DNA from: Adineta steineri
Lineage: Eukaryota > Rotifera > Eurotatoria > Adinetida > Adinetidae
Direction: 5' to 3'
DNA length: 64,000 nt
Assembly (NCBI GenBank): GCA_905250115.1
Contig: CAJNOI010000140.1
Location: 159,307-223,306, forward strand
The position numbers were made by a program, and so were the translations under genes. Shown piece after piece: positions 34,899 through 45,732 of this stretch. The notes below the pieces were generated by a model. It saw nothing but the letters and a program-made list of their open reading frames with translations, did no database searches and was not told where the DNA came from. Position 1 is the first letter of the stretch. Each line of letters opens with the position of its first letter.

Positions 34899-37043
34899 CT
34901 ATTTGCGTATGGATGTGGTTTGCAATCCATTAGAAACAACGGGTTTTGGTACCAATGGAACACTACTCATGGTAGTAATAGTATCACTGGTAGTAGTAAT
35001 TGGAGGACGTGGAGGAGGAGGAGGAGTGATACTTTGTGCTAGTTTATCTAATGTCATAAATGAATCATCTTCCATTGAGATTGAGTCAATAAATGTATGA
35101 TTTGCAAAATTTGTTGTATTATGACCACCAAGTATAGCATCGACTTTTTCTAATCGTTCTTTTGTTTGTTGTAATTGTTTTCGTTTTGTTTTAGTAAAAA
35201 CATCTTCAGCAAGATATGAATCAACAAAATCGCATTGTTCTATAGGAAGATGTCTTAAACGTTCTTGTACGCCAGGGCATACATCAAAATCACATGCTGC
35301 ACGTAATGTTAAAGCTGTATAATCCATAAAACGTTTTGTTAATAATTTCCAATATGAATACACACTATATATCATTTCTTGTACAGCTTGATCAACATTT
35401 AAAATTGAATTAAACATTAATTCATCATCAACATCATCATATTTCCTTTTTAAAGACAATGCTTTTCTTTCTTCATCATTATCTTTTGAATTTAATTCTG
35501 CAGAATAAATTCGAAATCCATCTATCTTATTGTTATAGAAAGAATCAATTGTATATGGATCATGTTTCTCTAATCGAATCATTTCATGTAATTGATTATG
35601 TATAATTTGATTTTTTTCATTAAGATATAGTTTAACAATATCACGAAAAGCTGGCATTAATTTCATTAATAAAATATCATCTTTATATTGATTATTACTA
35701 TTATATTTTAATAAATTTAATACAGTACGAAAGCAGTCATTAATCAGAACCTTTGTTGTTGTCCAAAGTTGATCCAACTTTTCACATATTAAACGTTTTA
35801 ATACAGGATGTGGAAGAAAATTTGGTAATTGTTCACCAATACATGCTGAAATAGCAGTACTAACTTTTTTATGATACGTATCGGTAAATAATTCTTCTGT
35901 ATGTCGATGTATTACATTAATATATTTTCCAAATTTTATATGTAAAGTATTACTCATACTGGTCGTTTGACCATCAACTGATGCTGAAAAACGTACTTTT
36001 AAGATATTTTCAACATAAAATTCCGCTAATTCATGATATTTTGCTAAACGTGCTGAAGGTGTATCTAAATCTGGTGGAAATTTTGATAATTGTTCACGAA
36101 TATCTTTTAATTTCATGTGTACTTCAATTCGCATTTTTGGAAATATTTCACTAACACGATCAGAATATAAATCAGCTAAACGATTAATTAATGCGTTAAT
36201 ACCAAGACAATGCCATCCAACGAGTGATGAAGCTGGATGATTAGAAAAAAATTCTTTTTCACGTGTATGTGCATCTGTTAAACTTATTTTTTCATCGGTG
36301 CTACGATTACGAACAGCAATAAAGCCTAATGTTAATTGAAACACATTAGGTTGATTCATAAGTAATTGTTGTACTAATGAATCTTGATTAGGAGCTAAAT
36401 CGGATTTTGTTATAACACCTATTGTACGAATACCTGTCGGATCATATTCACGTGCTAATGTGAATGATTCAACTGTTGCAATATCAACATTGGCAGGAAA
36501 AACACACAAAATGACAGTGCCTTCTTTTTTAATAAAGTTACGAATTAACTTTGTTGTTTGTTCATGAATATTTTTAGGTTGATCGCCTATTGGATTTCGT
36601 GCTATACCAGGTAAATCAACTACAGTTAAATCTCGTAAATTTGGATCTTCAACAAGTAATTCAATTAAATTTTCCACAACATTTTTGTTATTTCCTGCAA
36701 GTATTTTTGTTTCTTCTTCAATATACTTCAATATATTTAATTTAGTTTCATCCAAAAATTGTTTTTTATTATCGTCATGTAGACGATAAACTTTTCTTTG
36801 AATTGATTTACGTAATCTTAAAACTAGTGGACATCGTGTAACAATACCAGAACCTTTTGGAAGTTCAACCAATGATAAAGATTCTAATAATGTTGATTTT
36901 CCACTTGATTGATCCCCAACGACAACAACATTCGGAAAATTAACACCATCATTATTTGCTGATAATAATGCTCGAACTTGATCAATTTTGTCCATAAGAG
37001 GCCCAACTTTTCCATCATATGCACTTACAAATGAATCCATCAT
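34899..37043 (-). CDS. dynamin-superfamily GTPase, Mx-like
   Basis: 714 aa, single exon. The G domain is complete: GDQSSGKS (P-loop, about 43-50), LPKGSGIVTRCPL (switch 1 with its Thr), DLPG (switch 2) and TKSD (G4). A long stalk follows, and a GTPase-effector-like C-terminal segment contains QERLRHLPIEQCDF and TKERLEKVDAILGG. The tail is proline-rich (TPPPPPRPP). No PH domain is seen, so it is closer to Mx and plant DRP forms than to classical dynamin. These enzymes self-assemble on membranes or viral structures and hydrolyse GTP for remodelling; the Mx resemblance allows, but does not show, an immune role. The minus-strand start MMDSFVSAYDG has no competing ATG upstream nearby. Confidence 0.9.
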   Translation of the reverse strand: MMDSFVSAYDGKVGPLMDKIDQVRALLSANNDGVNFPNVVVVGDQSSGKSTLLESLSLVELPKGSGIVTRCPLVLRLRKSIQRKVYRLHDDNKKQFLDETKLNILKYIEEETKILAGNNKNVVENLIELLVEDPNLRDLTVVDLPGIARNPIGDQPKNIHEQTTKLIRNFIKKEGTVILCVFPANVDIATVESFTLAREYDPTGIRTIGVITKSDLAPNQDSLVQQLLMNQPNVFQLTLGFIAVRNRSTDEKISLTDAHTREKEFFSNHPASSLVGWHCLGINALINRLADLYSDRVSEIFPKMRIEVHMKLKDIREQLSKFPPDLDTPSARLAKYHELAEFYVENILKVRFSASVDGQTTSMSNTLHIKFGKYINVIHRHTEELFTDTYHKKVSTAISACIGEQLPNFLPHPVLKRLICEKLDQLWTTTKVLINDCFRTVLNLLKYNSNNQYKDDILLMKLMPAFRDIVKLYLNEKNQIIHNQLHEMIRLEKHDPYTIDSFYNNKIDGFRIYSAELNSKDNDEERKALSLKRKYDDVDDELMFNSILNVDQAVQEMIYSVYSYWKLLTKRFMDYTALTLRAACDFDVCPGVQERLRHLPIEQCDFVDSYLAEDVFTKTKRKQLQQTKERLEKVDAILGGHNTTNFANHTFIDSISMEDDSFMTLDKLAQSITPPPPPRPPITTTSDTITTMSSVPLVPKPVVSNGLQTTSIRK

Positions 37044-37983
37044 TATATTCTATACCAAGCAAAGAAAAGAGAAGTATTTTTATTAAATTTATAATTTAAA
37101 GTTAACGAAGATTTTCTCTATATTCTCAATTTACTCGGTTAAAAACTATATCGATAGAAAAATGTTAGTCAAAACAAAACGTTCGTATGATTATTTACTT
37201 CAGACGTACAAAAACGTATTTTTTTGTTTTAGTTTGTTTAAACAAATGCGAAGCAACGGAATATATACGGATTAATTCTTTTCTTCTTTTTTTTTGTTGT
37301 ATTTTTCTGAATCATGAAATTTACTTTCAATCTTAATAGTATATACTTCAGACACCAGACATCAGTTTATTTCTATTACTATAAAAAAACAATAGCGCTA
37401 GAAAAAAAATAGCACGCAAACTTTGAAACTTGTCAACGATTTTTTTAAATATGTTATTGAGAAAGCAAACTGCAAAAATGTATTTCTTTTATTTAAGCAG
37501 ATGTGAAATACTATTTTGCTCGGGGGCACTTACAAATAAATTTTTTTTATAAGCATGAAGCAACACTTAAGTATATAATTATAAAAGGACGCTATAGCTG
37601 CTGCTGCGTGTTCAGTTTTTTTTTAAATGATATACTTTAGTTATTGAGAATTTTAGGGACCAGCACAGAAGGAAAAAATAAAAAGGGGGAGCGAAGGCTC
37701 GTGAAGTCAGCGCTATAGAATGAGACGTGCAGAAGAAATAAAAAAGAAGAAATAAAACAAAAGTAAAAAGGAAAAAAGAAGAATGAAGGCCTTTTTAACA
37801 AAACAAACGAATACGACAATATGGCCATGATAACAAGAATAAAAGAAACGGTAGAAGCGTTTGCCATGCAGCGAGTGCTATATGATAACTGCTGTTTTAA
37901 CTGCTAATGTAAAAAGAAGTCACTAGTGAATCATTTCTAATTGTTTATATTTTTTGCAAGCTGTTCTATACGAGCTGAATTTA
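37044..37983. other. intergenic
   Basis: No convincing gene. An open frame at 37637-37867 lies on a purine-rich stretch and looks like low complexity. Confidence 0.55.
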
Positions 37984-38325
37984 TTACACATTACCATCTG
38001 TACCATTAGTAGTCAGTTGGTTAGAATCTTTTCCCTTCCAAGTACTCCGCATATATTGTGCTGTGTATGATGACTGAACTCTCATTTGGTAATCGTAAAG
38101 ACCCGGTGCGGGATGATTCTGAGAATTTCTTATTCTTCGTGCTATACGTATTATTGGTATGATACGACAATATATGTATATACATCCGACCGCTAGAAAT
38201 GTCTCCATGAAACCCATCATAATTGTTAGACTCAAATGAGACCAATTGCTCGAGTTGAATTTTTCTTGTTCTTTAATCAGCTTTTTCGTTTCTGCATGAC
38301 TAGCGTCCACTTGTGCTTTACAGTT
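37984..38325 (-). CDS. small single-pass membrane protein, 3' exon(s)
   Basis: The open frame continues upstream of the GTG at 38310 to an acceptor-like ACAACAG at 38326, giving the start NCKAQVDASHAETKKLIKEQ. A polar helix precedes one hydrophobic segment (LSLTIMMGFMETFLAVGCIYIYC), followed by a basic stop-transfer stretch (RIARRIRNS) and a short tail ending NGTDGNV. The first exon was not found. No family recognised. A modest call, based on the splice site and the membrane-protein layout. Confidence 0.45.
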   Translation of the reverse strand, partial: NCKAQVDASHAETKKLIKEQEKFNSSNWSHLSLTIMMGFMETFLAVGCIYIYCRIIPIIRIARRIRNSQNHPAPGLYDYQMRVQSSYTAQYMRSTWKGKDSNQLTTNGTDGNV

Positions 38326-38487
38326 CTGTTGTCAAAGTGAAATCCAAGTGTCACTTATACTTATAGCTAAGCAGGAGTATACTATGATAAACTTAAACGT
38401 AATCGACATTACGGCGTACTTAATATCAACGGCGCAACGATAATAATATACTGATATTAATATTAATTACAATGACACAACGACAAT

Positions 38488-38577
38488 AGGGTGTGGGTGT
38501 GATTGTTGGGGAGAAAATAACACTCATTCACACCCACACACACACGCACACCTACCCACACCTACCCATACCCTCAG
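38488..38577. repeat. G/C-arm hairpin element, copy R10 (expanded)
   Basis: Left arm AGGGTGTGGGTGTG; right arm expanded to repeated CACCCACACACACACGCACA and CCTACCCACACCTACCCAT, ending ACCCTCAGC. Directly abuts the 5'-truncated epimerase gene. Confidence 0.85.
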
Positions 38578-38578
38578 C

Positions 38579-39104
38579 TAAAACAAATGAATTTCCAAAT
38601 CTTGGAGATCTCTATGGTAAGTGATAGACAGCATCAACATTCATCGTCTCAGTCCCATCTATGATAGAAATTTTGGTATCTTTATAATTGCTATTAATGT
38701 TTCTCAAGAATATACAAATAATGAAGACACCATATTTTTTCATTTTTCTGTTTCAAGGCGTGACGAAATGTTTTGGGGAAGCTATGGCAAGGTATATGGG
38801 AGAGCAAGAAGGTGTCTCTGCTATTGTAGTTCGTATTGGTGCTTTCAAACCAAATTCCGTTGCGCAAGTTGAATATGAACATTACTGGATGATGGATGCT
38901 TGGTTATCACCACGTGATGCCTGTCACCTCTTTGAACGTTGTATTGATGCTTCAGAAACCATTCGTTTTGTCAATGCTCATGGCCTGTCAAACAATACAT
39001 TCAATTGTATGGATATTCAATCCACGAAAGATCTGTTAGGTTACGAGCCGCACGATAATTTCTTCGAAGAAGCACCAAACTTTAAAGCATTAAAATATTG
39101 GTGA
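38579..39104 (+). pseudogene. NAD-dependent epimerase/dehydratase (uronate-dehydrogenase-like), 5'-truncated
   Basis: Exon fragment from about 38579 to 38616 reads NEFPNLGDLYG and splices (GTAAGT at 38617, CAAG before 38758) to VTKCFGEAMARYMGEQEGVS. The pair reconstructs the Tyr-x-x-x-Lys motif (YGVTK) of extended short-chain dehydrogenases. It continues with VRIGAF, WLSPRDACHLFERCID and LLGYEPHDNFFEEAP and ends normally. The Rossmann N-terminal half (about 130-150 residues with GxxGxxG) is absent: hairpin R10 starts immediately upstream and an unrelated minus-strand gene lies behind it. The motif order is closest to bacterial-type uronate dehydrogenases and related epimerases. Probably a remnant cut by rearrangement at R10, unless a distant first exon exists. 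Confidence 0.7.
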
Positions 39105-39501
39105 AACCATGAGAGGTCACAACGTTCAGTAAGTTAAATAGTACTTGATCTTTCTACTAAAAAATATGTTTTTTTATTGAGAATTCTTTGATTAATCTCA
39201 TTCGACATATTTTGGTAATTTAGAGATCCAAATCACAAATCAGGATTATGGGACTAGTCACTTGATTCTGACGAAAGAAAATAAAAACAACAACGAATGG
39301 TTTTGATTGTCATTAATCTAATTTTTCATCGTCGATATCAATCAGATCAACTAACAAAATCGTAAAAGAACTTCGTAATATTTCGTTATATTCTATTCAT
39401 ATCTCTTTCTTTATGATAGATTACTAAAATAAATGTTTCTCTCTTAAATTTAGTTTTATCGACATGAACATATCTGGTAATAACCATTGATATTGAATAC
39501 T

Positions 39502-39572
39502 CTCGAGAGTGTGTGGATGGATGTACATACGTAGATGAAAAATGAACTTACTACTCATGTCTACATCTAATT
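39502..39572. repeat. degenerate hairpin, copy R11
   Basis: TCGAGAGTGTGTGGATGGAT with, further on, CTCATGTCTACATCTAATTC. Weak arms. Confidence 0.4.
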
Positions 39573-39740
39573 CACAAAATAGTTTAATACATAGAAAACT
39601 AAAGTCAGTCGATGATCGTTATAATATAAGTGAAAACATATGTTGGCAGTTGAATCTATCACATACTATGTTATGAAAAATTATATACAGTATCAAGAGT
39701 TATTCTCTAAAAAGCATGTTTATTAATAGATAACAACCAG

Positions 39741-39795
39741 TAGGTGTGTGTGTGTGAACATAGGTAATGAATGAGAAGAACACCCACATCTCTAC
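39741..39795. repeat. G/C-arm hairpin, copy R12
   Basis: TAGGTGTGTGTGTGTG, interior AATGAATGAGAAGAA, then CACCCACATCTCTA. Confidence 0.65.
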
Positions 39796-39934
39796 TAGAA
39801 TATTAATAAGTCAAATTTAGTATCAAAGTATTGTATAAAAGCATATTTAAAGACATCAAGTTTTGTATCAGAATTTAAAGTAGTTAGATAACGTATGAAA
39901 ATTATTCATCTCGAGAGTCAATGCCATTAGATTT

Positions 39935-39984
39935 ATTGAGTGCGGATAAACTACTTGCTATCTACACCCACACCCTCAAGATAG
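39935..39984. repeat. G/C-arm hairpin, copy R13
   Basis: Eroded left arm TTGAGTGCGGAT and a well-kept right arm CTACACCCACACCCTCAAGA. Confidence 0.7.
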
Positions 39985-40480
39985 TTGTACAATGTCTCAG
40001 TTGTTTAGCCATGCTTTGTGCATCGATCTGTTTGTTTGGATGTTTACCTTCATTGATTTTTGTTTTGCCAACAAGTTGACTGCTCGATTAGAATACACTC
40101 AAACTGCTTCTCTCTCACACACCGTGACTAAGATCAAATTCTTTCTGTTTGATTGAATTTCGTTTATGAGGATCTTTTCTTTATTTTTTTTGTTTAGATG
40201 TCTATTCAGTGAAATCAAAGAATATTACTTCTAAAGATAATTCATACCATATTATCTCGAACTCACACGAGTTTCTTTTTCAAACAATAATCTTTATTGA
40301 TAGTCAAAAAAGCATGGATGTTGAGAGAACAATGACTAATGCACTTTATTATTATCGTTGAAAGAAAAAAAGTAACATTCTTTTGATAAGGATTACAAAT
40401 AAAAGAACATATAATATTGTAATAGTTGATAAAAGAACGTATCTCTAAGACTATATTCAAACAATATTCAACAAGAAACA

Positions 40481-41308
40481 ATGAAATTTTGGTTATGGTT
40501 TATTCTTATTTTAATGTAGGTTTTTTTCGCATTAATTTTCTATATTTCACCGTACGTAAAATTTAAAAATTCACTCTTTGAAATTGAATGTAATGAATGA
40601 CTCATCAAGTAAATTCTCTTACTCTTTAGATTACATGCAAAGACAACAATCGCACAAGAAGAAGAAGAAGACGACGACGATAATAATATTATACATCCTA
40701 AAATAGATATGTTACTCTATGAACTTGATAATGTTGTCGATGATGGTGAATTAAAATCAATTCCAGATGATTTAATTCACAAATGTCAATTAGCTCTTGC
40801 TCTTTGGTCAATTGATGGACGTGAAAATATCAATCGTCCACCATCTACACCTGAAGATTATGCTAATGCTGATCGTTTAATGAATAAACTTAAACAAACA
40901 CATCTAGTATTAGGTGGTGATGAACTTGATCCACAAGGTTTTGTGCGTGATATATTCTTTCTTGATTATCAATGGTTCGTTTCAGCTGTACAATATTATA
41001 CATTTATTAAATATTATGATAATGATCCACTCGGTCCAAGTTCTATTTACAAATTAATTGAATGGACTATCGATTCAATGGATTCTACAGATGATTTTCC
41101 ACCAAAATATCATCTTGAACGTAGTTATAGTCAAGAATTTGGATATACTTATATGTTAGGACGAAAAATTAGTCCTCATTATCATGAATCATTAATTAAT
41201 TTTGGAAATTATTGTCCATCATATATGGAACTAAAAACATTTATTATTGGTGATATTACTGGAGAAATGTCATTAGATGCTCTTATTTCTTCTGGTTATT
41301 TAGATTAA
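40481..41308 (+). CDS. secreted acidic protein of unknown function
   Basis: Exons 40481-40515 and 40630-41308, intron 114 bp (GTAGGT...TTTAG), phase 2; 237 aa. The first exon and the start of the second encode a signal peptide (MKFWLWFILILILHAKTTIA), followed by an acidic stretch (QEEEEDDDDNN). The mature part includes LVLGGDELDPQGFVRDIFF and ends with SLDALISSGYLD. No transmembrane helix or known domain recognised. Codon use and a conserved-looking globular body suggest a real gene. Its 3' end is 64 bp from that of the convergent membrane-protein gene. Confidence 0.62.
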
Positions 41309-41372
41309 TTTAAAACGAAGACTTTTATGAAAAGAAAAAAAAACGTTTTTTTTTATAATATAATCTCGATAA

Positions 41373-41703
41373 TTATGCTGTTGTTACAGTGTCATAATAG
41401 TATGGAGGTTGATCAATGGATTGTGGTGGAGAATCTTTCAAAATTTCTTTTTCAGTTCGATTTCTTCGTCGTCTAAGATAAAACCAAATAACAAAAATTC
41501 CAAGAATAATAATTAGAATAAGAGCAATGAGAGAAATAACAAGAGGAATTACGAAATTTCGTGATGATTGACAATTTTCTCCTTGACAAGATTCTGAAAA
41601 AAAAAAAATATTTATTTAATACAATAAAAAATAAATTTTCTACGTGTTGGAAGAATTATTACAGGAGGTCGATTAACATGTTTTTCTGATGTTGATGATA
41701 TAC
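41373..41703 (-). CDS. last two exons of a type I membrane protein with PPxY tail (5' end not found)
   Basis: Exons 41703-41644 and 41593-41373 on the minus strand, joined in phase 1 across a 50-bp intron (GTAGAA...TTTCAG). They read ISSTSEKHVNRPPV then TQSCQGENCQSSRN. A membrane helix follows (VIPLVISLIALILIIILGIF), then a basic stop-transfer (YLRRRRNR) and a cytoplasmic tail with PPYY. PPxY motifs bind WW domains, for example of Nedd4-type ubiquitin ligases. The ectodomain exons must lie at higher coordinates but were not recognised. The frame is too short to stand out on its own; support comes from the splice sites, the phase and the membrane layout. Confidence 0.55.
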
Positions 41704-44520
41704 CTCAATAGAAAATAAATTTATTTATTCGAATAAAAAATTTTAATTGGTTTTCATACTGATAATGTTAACAAAAAATAATATGATCAAACACGTATAC
41801 GACATAGTGTATCGGACAAACCAAAAAGTCCAATATACTCAAAAGAAATTGTGAATAGATTACTGTTTTTTTGTATTCACATAAACAGAAATTGTTGATT
41901 AATAAATGACATATATTGACATGACGTTTTTTTTCTCTTTCGTAAAAGTACATCATACCTATCCATAAAAAATACATTTATAGGTATTATTCTTGAAAAT
42001 GTGCTTTTATGAAGTAAATATCAATCTTCCTATTCACCTTTATATAACTAGAGAAAAAATATTTTATATACATATGCAATTATATAAAATAGTATTAATA
42101 ATGTGCGGAGAGATAACCATATAATCCACGTTTCAACTAGTTATTTATTAGATATTTGATTTGTTTCGTCACAACTAATTCTTTTATCAGATAATCTTTT
42201 GATTTGCACAGCACTCTAATGTATAATAATCTTGTTGAAGATCTTTGGATGAGATATGAAGAAAAATCAACATATGCTCAGATCTTCATTTCGTATATAG
42301 AAAATTCTATTTTTATGATAACAAAAATAGATGAAATTTTATTGTCATTGCGAGTGCGAAAGGATTCTCTGTACATTGGACGATGTAGATAAGTTGATGA
42401 TAAATATTTGCTATTTTATAATTATCAGATATCTGTTCAAGTATCACTTTGTAGAATTGTTGTGCTTTATTGGACTAGCCCATTTAGGTAATAATAGACC
42501 CAATAAATCTAATTTGATAGCATAGAGAACATAACTCTATCTTCTTTTCTTTTTTTTAATATTTGCTTTTATTGACTCTATATACCGAGGTTAACAATGT
42601 GACATCAAAAGAAGAAATAATAACAATAAGAAATCAGATGAACATGAATTACGTTGATTAGTGACATCCTATGCACTTTAACATGTAGTAGAAGACAATA
42701 AACAGAATACAATCAGTTGATAATGGTGTATAAAAAAAAAGAAATTTATTGATACATTAACATTTATTTAACATAATACAATACTTGACATATCATTTAT
42801 TGAAGTCAGAGTATTTTTTTACGGTGTTTTCAAAAGGTATTTATATGTGACGGAAAAAATGTATGTTTAAAGTACCCATATTGTCGATACTGGTTATTTA
42901 TAAATTGTATTAGATCAATTTCTCGAGTGCTTTGCTGTTATAAATAGACGAATGAGAAATTTATTATTCTTACACGCATATCCATGCTATGATTTCATGT
43001 CTTTTGATGTTTTTTTTTCAATAAGATAAGCGTTAAAAGATAATTGATATTGCTGAGCTTCTGTAAAATTATCAAGATGTTTATTGAATATATATATATA
43101 AATAGGTATTGCGTGTAAAAAAAGAACTTCATCTTCTGCATTATTAAAATAACTAACCCTCGTCGAATATCTTGTAAGCAAAATGTGTAACTGGATCTTC
43201 GGTACAGATCTTGTATACGTATTATTTATATCTTTCGTATACATTGTTAAGATCTTGTATATTATAATATTGTCTTCTATTTTCATCACACAAAATCAAG
43301 TTTTATTTAACAACAGTAAATTTCTCGAGAAAACAACTTAAAACAAGCACACAATATCATATGAACACGAAATACAATTAAAACTTTTAAGAAATGCAGC
43401 AAGAGTCTGTAATAATTTAGAATATTTAAGTTAAATTGATCAAATAATTCAGCAGTAAACGATGACGACGATGATGAAATCTATTGATCAGATATTTAAT
43501 TAAACCTAAAATAAATAGTAAACAGTTGGTGAAAATTTCAAAAAGTTTGTATTGTTATGTGATTTTTAACGGTCTGTCTGTCTACTCTCTTTATTCTATC
43601 AGTCCTTGTTTTTATTGGTCAATACACATGAGAATTGTTGAAAATTTTCCTCCATATTTTTCGTGATTTATATATGATTTTTAACGAATAATTATAATTT
43701 CTGAATTATTTTTGTATACTAATGATGTCGCTTTAGTCTCTTCAAGATCCTGGTACAAGATAATTATAGATTAGTTAATAGTTGTCCGAATCGTTCTATA
43801 TGTTGACATGGATCAGGGTGTGGGTGCTAGGCGAATATAGTATCCATATCTACACCCACGCCCACAGAACAATATAACTGTAATAATATTTAGAAAGATA
43901 TTATCATTTATCTTATCAGTACTGACATTTAACTAAACGAAAAGATAATTATATATTTCTCGGATATGACCTTGTAGTTGTAATCTTGTATCAATATATG
44001 ACAGAAATGATCCAATTACATTACTATGTTTTATTTGTTCTCTACTAATAGAAGTGACAACTGTTGCCAAAGTTTCATTACTCATATTGCATTTAATGCT
44101 CATGATCAAGATGATATACTCATGAAAAGAATATAAATCAAGTGATACTGTCTATGACGTAATGCTATTCTAATATAATAATTTATATAGATTTATTCTG
44201 ATTATTTGGTAGATGTAAATTTCTCACAAAGTATTTCGAAAGATTCATGACGATTGATGATAGTGATAAGTCGATACATGCGACTGAAGTGAGAACGTAA
44301 TCTATGAGGCTTCAATTGTTCTGTTTTTTTTTCTTTCCTTCTTTCTCTACATGCTATTAAAACATTTGCTTGACAACATTCATAACGGTTCTCTTATCTT
44401 ACTCTACACATTGTTTCGTAATCGTTATGTATGGACTCATTCTTGAGGCACTCTTTTTCTTGGTTTCATCTATGAATGAATTAATATTGAAAAGACAATT
44501 TTCGTTGACTCTTTTTTTAG
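41704..44520. other. long non-coding stretch
   Basis: 2.8 kb, AT-rich. May include missing upstream exons of the PPxY membrane protein. No other gene seen; contains R14. Confidence 0.5.
43812..43867. repeat. G/C-arm hairpin, copy R14
   Basis: ATCAGGGTGTGGGTGCTAGG then AATATAGTATCCATATC and TACACCCACGCCCACAG. Interior GTGCTAGG..AATATAGTATCCA parallels R4 (GTGCTAGG..ACTACAGTATCCA). Confidence 0.85.
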
Positions 44521-45429
44521 ATGATTACATTAAAAATATCTGGATTTGACGTTAAACTACATGAAGAACACGATTTTAGTTGGTTCAATGATCGATTTTC
44601 ACATCTATTCTGTATTTTCGATCAACAAGACTCGGGAAATTTGTCTTTTGGTTGTGTAGACCTTCAAACTAATCAACGTGTTTTTGTCAAATATGCCGGA
44701 GCACGTCCAGAATGTTTCGAGGGTGATCCATGCGAGGCAATCACTCGTCTTCGTCAAGCAGCTGAAGTCTATAAAGCTTTACAACCACATGAACATCTCA
44801 TTCCAATGGAAACATCATTTTCAACCAGTAATGGTTTTGCTTTAGTTTTTCAATGGTTTGAAAATAGTGAATGTCTCCATCCACATTGGTCCTATCCTCC
44901 ACCGCGCAAATACACCGATATTCGATCACCTTATTATCGTTTTCGACAACTTTCACTCAAACAACGTTTCGATGCACTCGATACTATTTTTACTTTTCTC
45001 GAACATGTCGATCGGTGTGGCTATGTGGCAATTGACTTCTACGATGGAAACATGTTATATAATTTTGAGATATATGTGATGAAAATTTGTGACATTGACT
45101 TTTTTGAAAAGATGCCTTGTCAACCAAATCAACCACCATGGGGTTCACCGCGTTATTTAGCACCAGAAGAGAATCAGTCGAATTCAATACTTGATCATAG
45201 AACGAATGTTTTTCGAATGGGTGCTTGTGCTTTTGGATTACTTGGTGGCGAACTCAATCACTCATTTTCACTTTGGGATGCTAACGAACTCTTGTACACA
45301 ATAGCTTTGCGTGCTGTTGCTTTGAATCCATTGGAGCGTCATTCCAATATTCCCGAGTTTCTCTTCGAATGGCGAAATGCTATTTCTTCGGTAGAAAACA
45401 GCATCCAGCGCAACACAAGAAATACATAG
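44521..45429 (+). CDS. bacterial-type Ser/Thr protein kinase-like protein
   Basis: 302 aa, single exon. The N lobe has an Ala-Gly-rich loop and the ATP-binding Lys in VFVKYAGA. An alpha-C Glu lies in LRQAAEVYKAL. The catalytic loop is YVAIDFYDGNML (Asp and Asn kept, HRD replaced), and the metal-binding motif is CDIDFF in place of DFG. WGSPRYLAPEE is the activation/APE segment, and TNVFRMGACAFGLLGG corresponds to helix F. This wording is what I associate with a family of kinases in Firmicutes rather than with animal kinases. Together with the lack of introns it suggests horizontal acquisition. All core residues are present, so activity is plausible; the substrate is unknown. Hairpin R15 lies about 50 bp past the stop. 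Confidence 0.78.
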   Translation: MITLKISGFDVKLHEEHDFSWFNDRFSHLFCIFDQQDSGNLSFGCVDLQTNQRVFVKYAGARPECFEGDPCEAITRLRQAAEVYKALQPHEHLIPMETSFSTSNGFALVFQWFENSECLHPHWSYPPPRKYTDIRSPYYRFRQLSLKQRFDALDTIFTFLEHVDRCGYVAIDFYDGNMLYNFEIYVMKICDIDFFEKMPCQPNQPPWGSPRYLAPEENQSNSILDHRTNVFRMGACAFGLLGGELNHSFSLWDANELLYTIALRAVALNPLERHSNIPEFLFEWRNAISSVENSIQRNTRNT

Positions 45430-45477
45430 ACGAACATGAAAAGTCACCAGGATACTCCTAATATATTTGTTTATGTA

Positions 45478-45533
45478 ACTTGAGGGTGTGGATATCATTT
45501 AATTAATCATGCTCTACCCATGCCCTCAAGAGT
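45478..45533. repeat. G/C-arm hairpin, copy R15
   Basis: ACTTGAGGGTGTGGATATCA and CTCTACCCATGCCCTCAAGA with an AT-rich loop. 49 bp after the kinase stop codon. Confidence 0.85.
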
Positions 45534-45732
45534 AATAATTTAAATATCGATAAAAAGCGGATCATTCGACAAATATTTCTAGAAAATAGCTAGCCATAAC
45601 TATAATGTATTTGTTATATGTTCAAAAAATATATCAAAAACAAAACACGAAAACAATAATTTATATAATATCTTCAAAAAGTTATATGCATTAATACTAC
45701 AAACACTGAAAAATAATATATTTATAGTACAT

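Larger units (their letters stand above)
39105..40480. other. intergenic with three hairpins
   Basis: No gene seen. Holds R11, R12 and R13 within 480 bp. Confidence 0.6.

Noticed and set aside
37637-37867. 76-codon minus-strand frame rich in Phe/Ser
   Set aside because: Arises from a purine-rich low-complexity stretch; no splice or family support.
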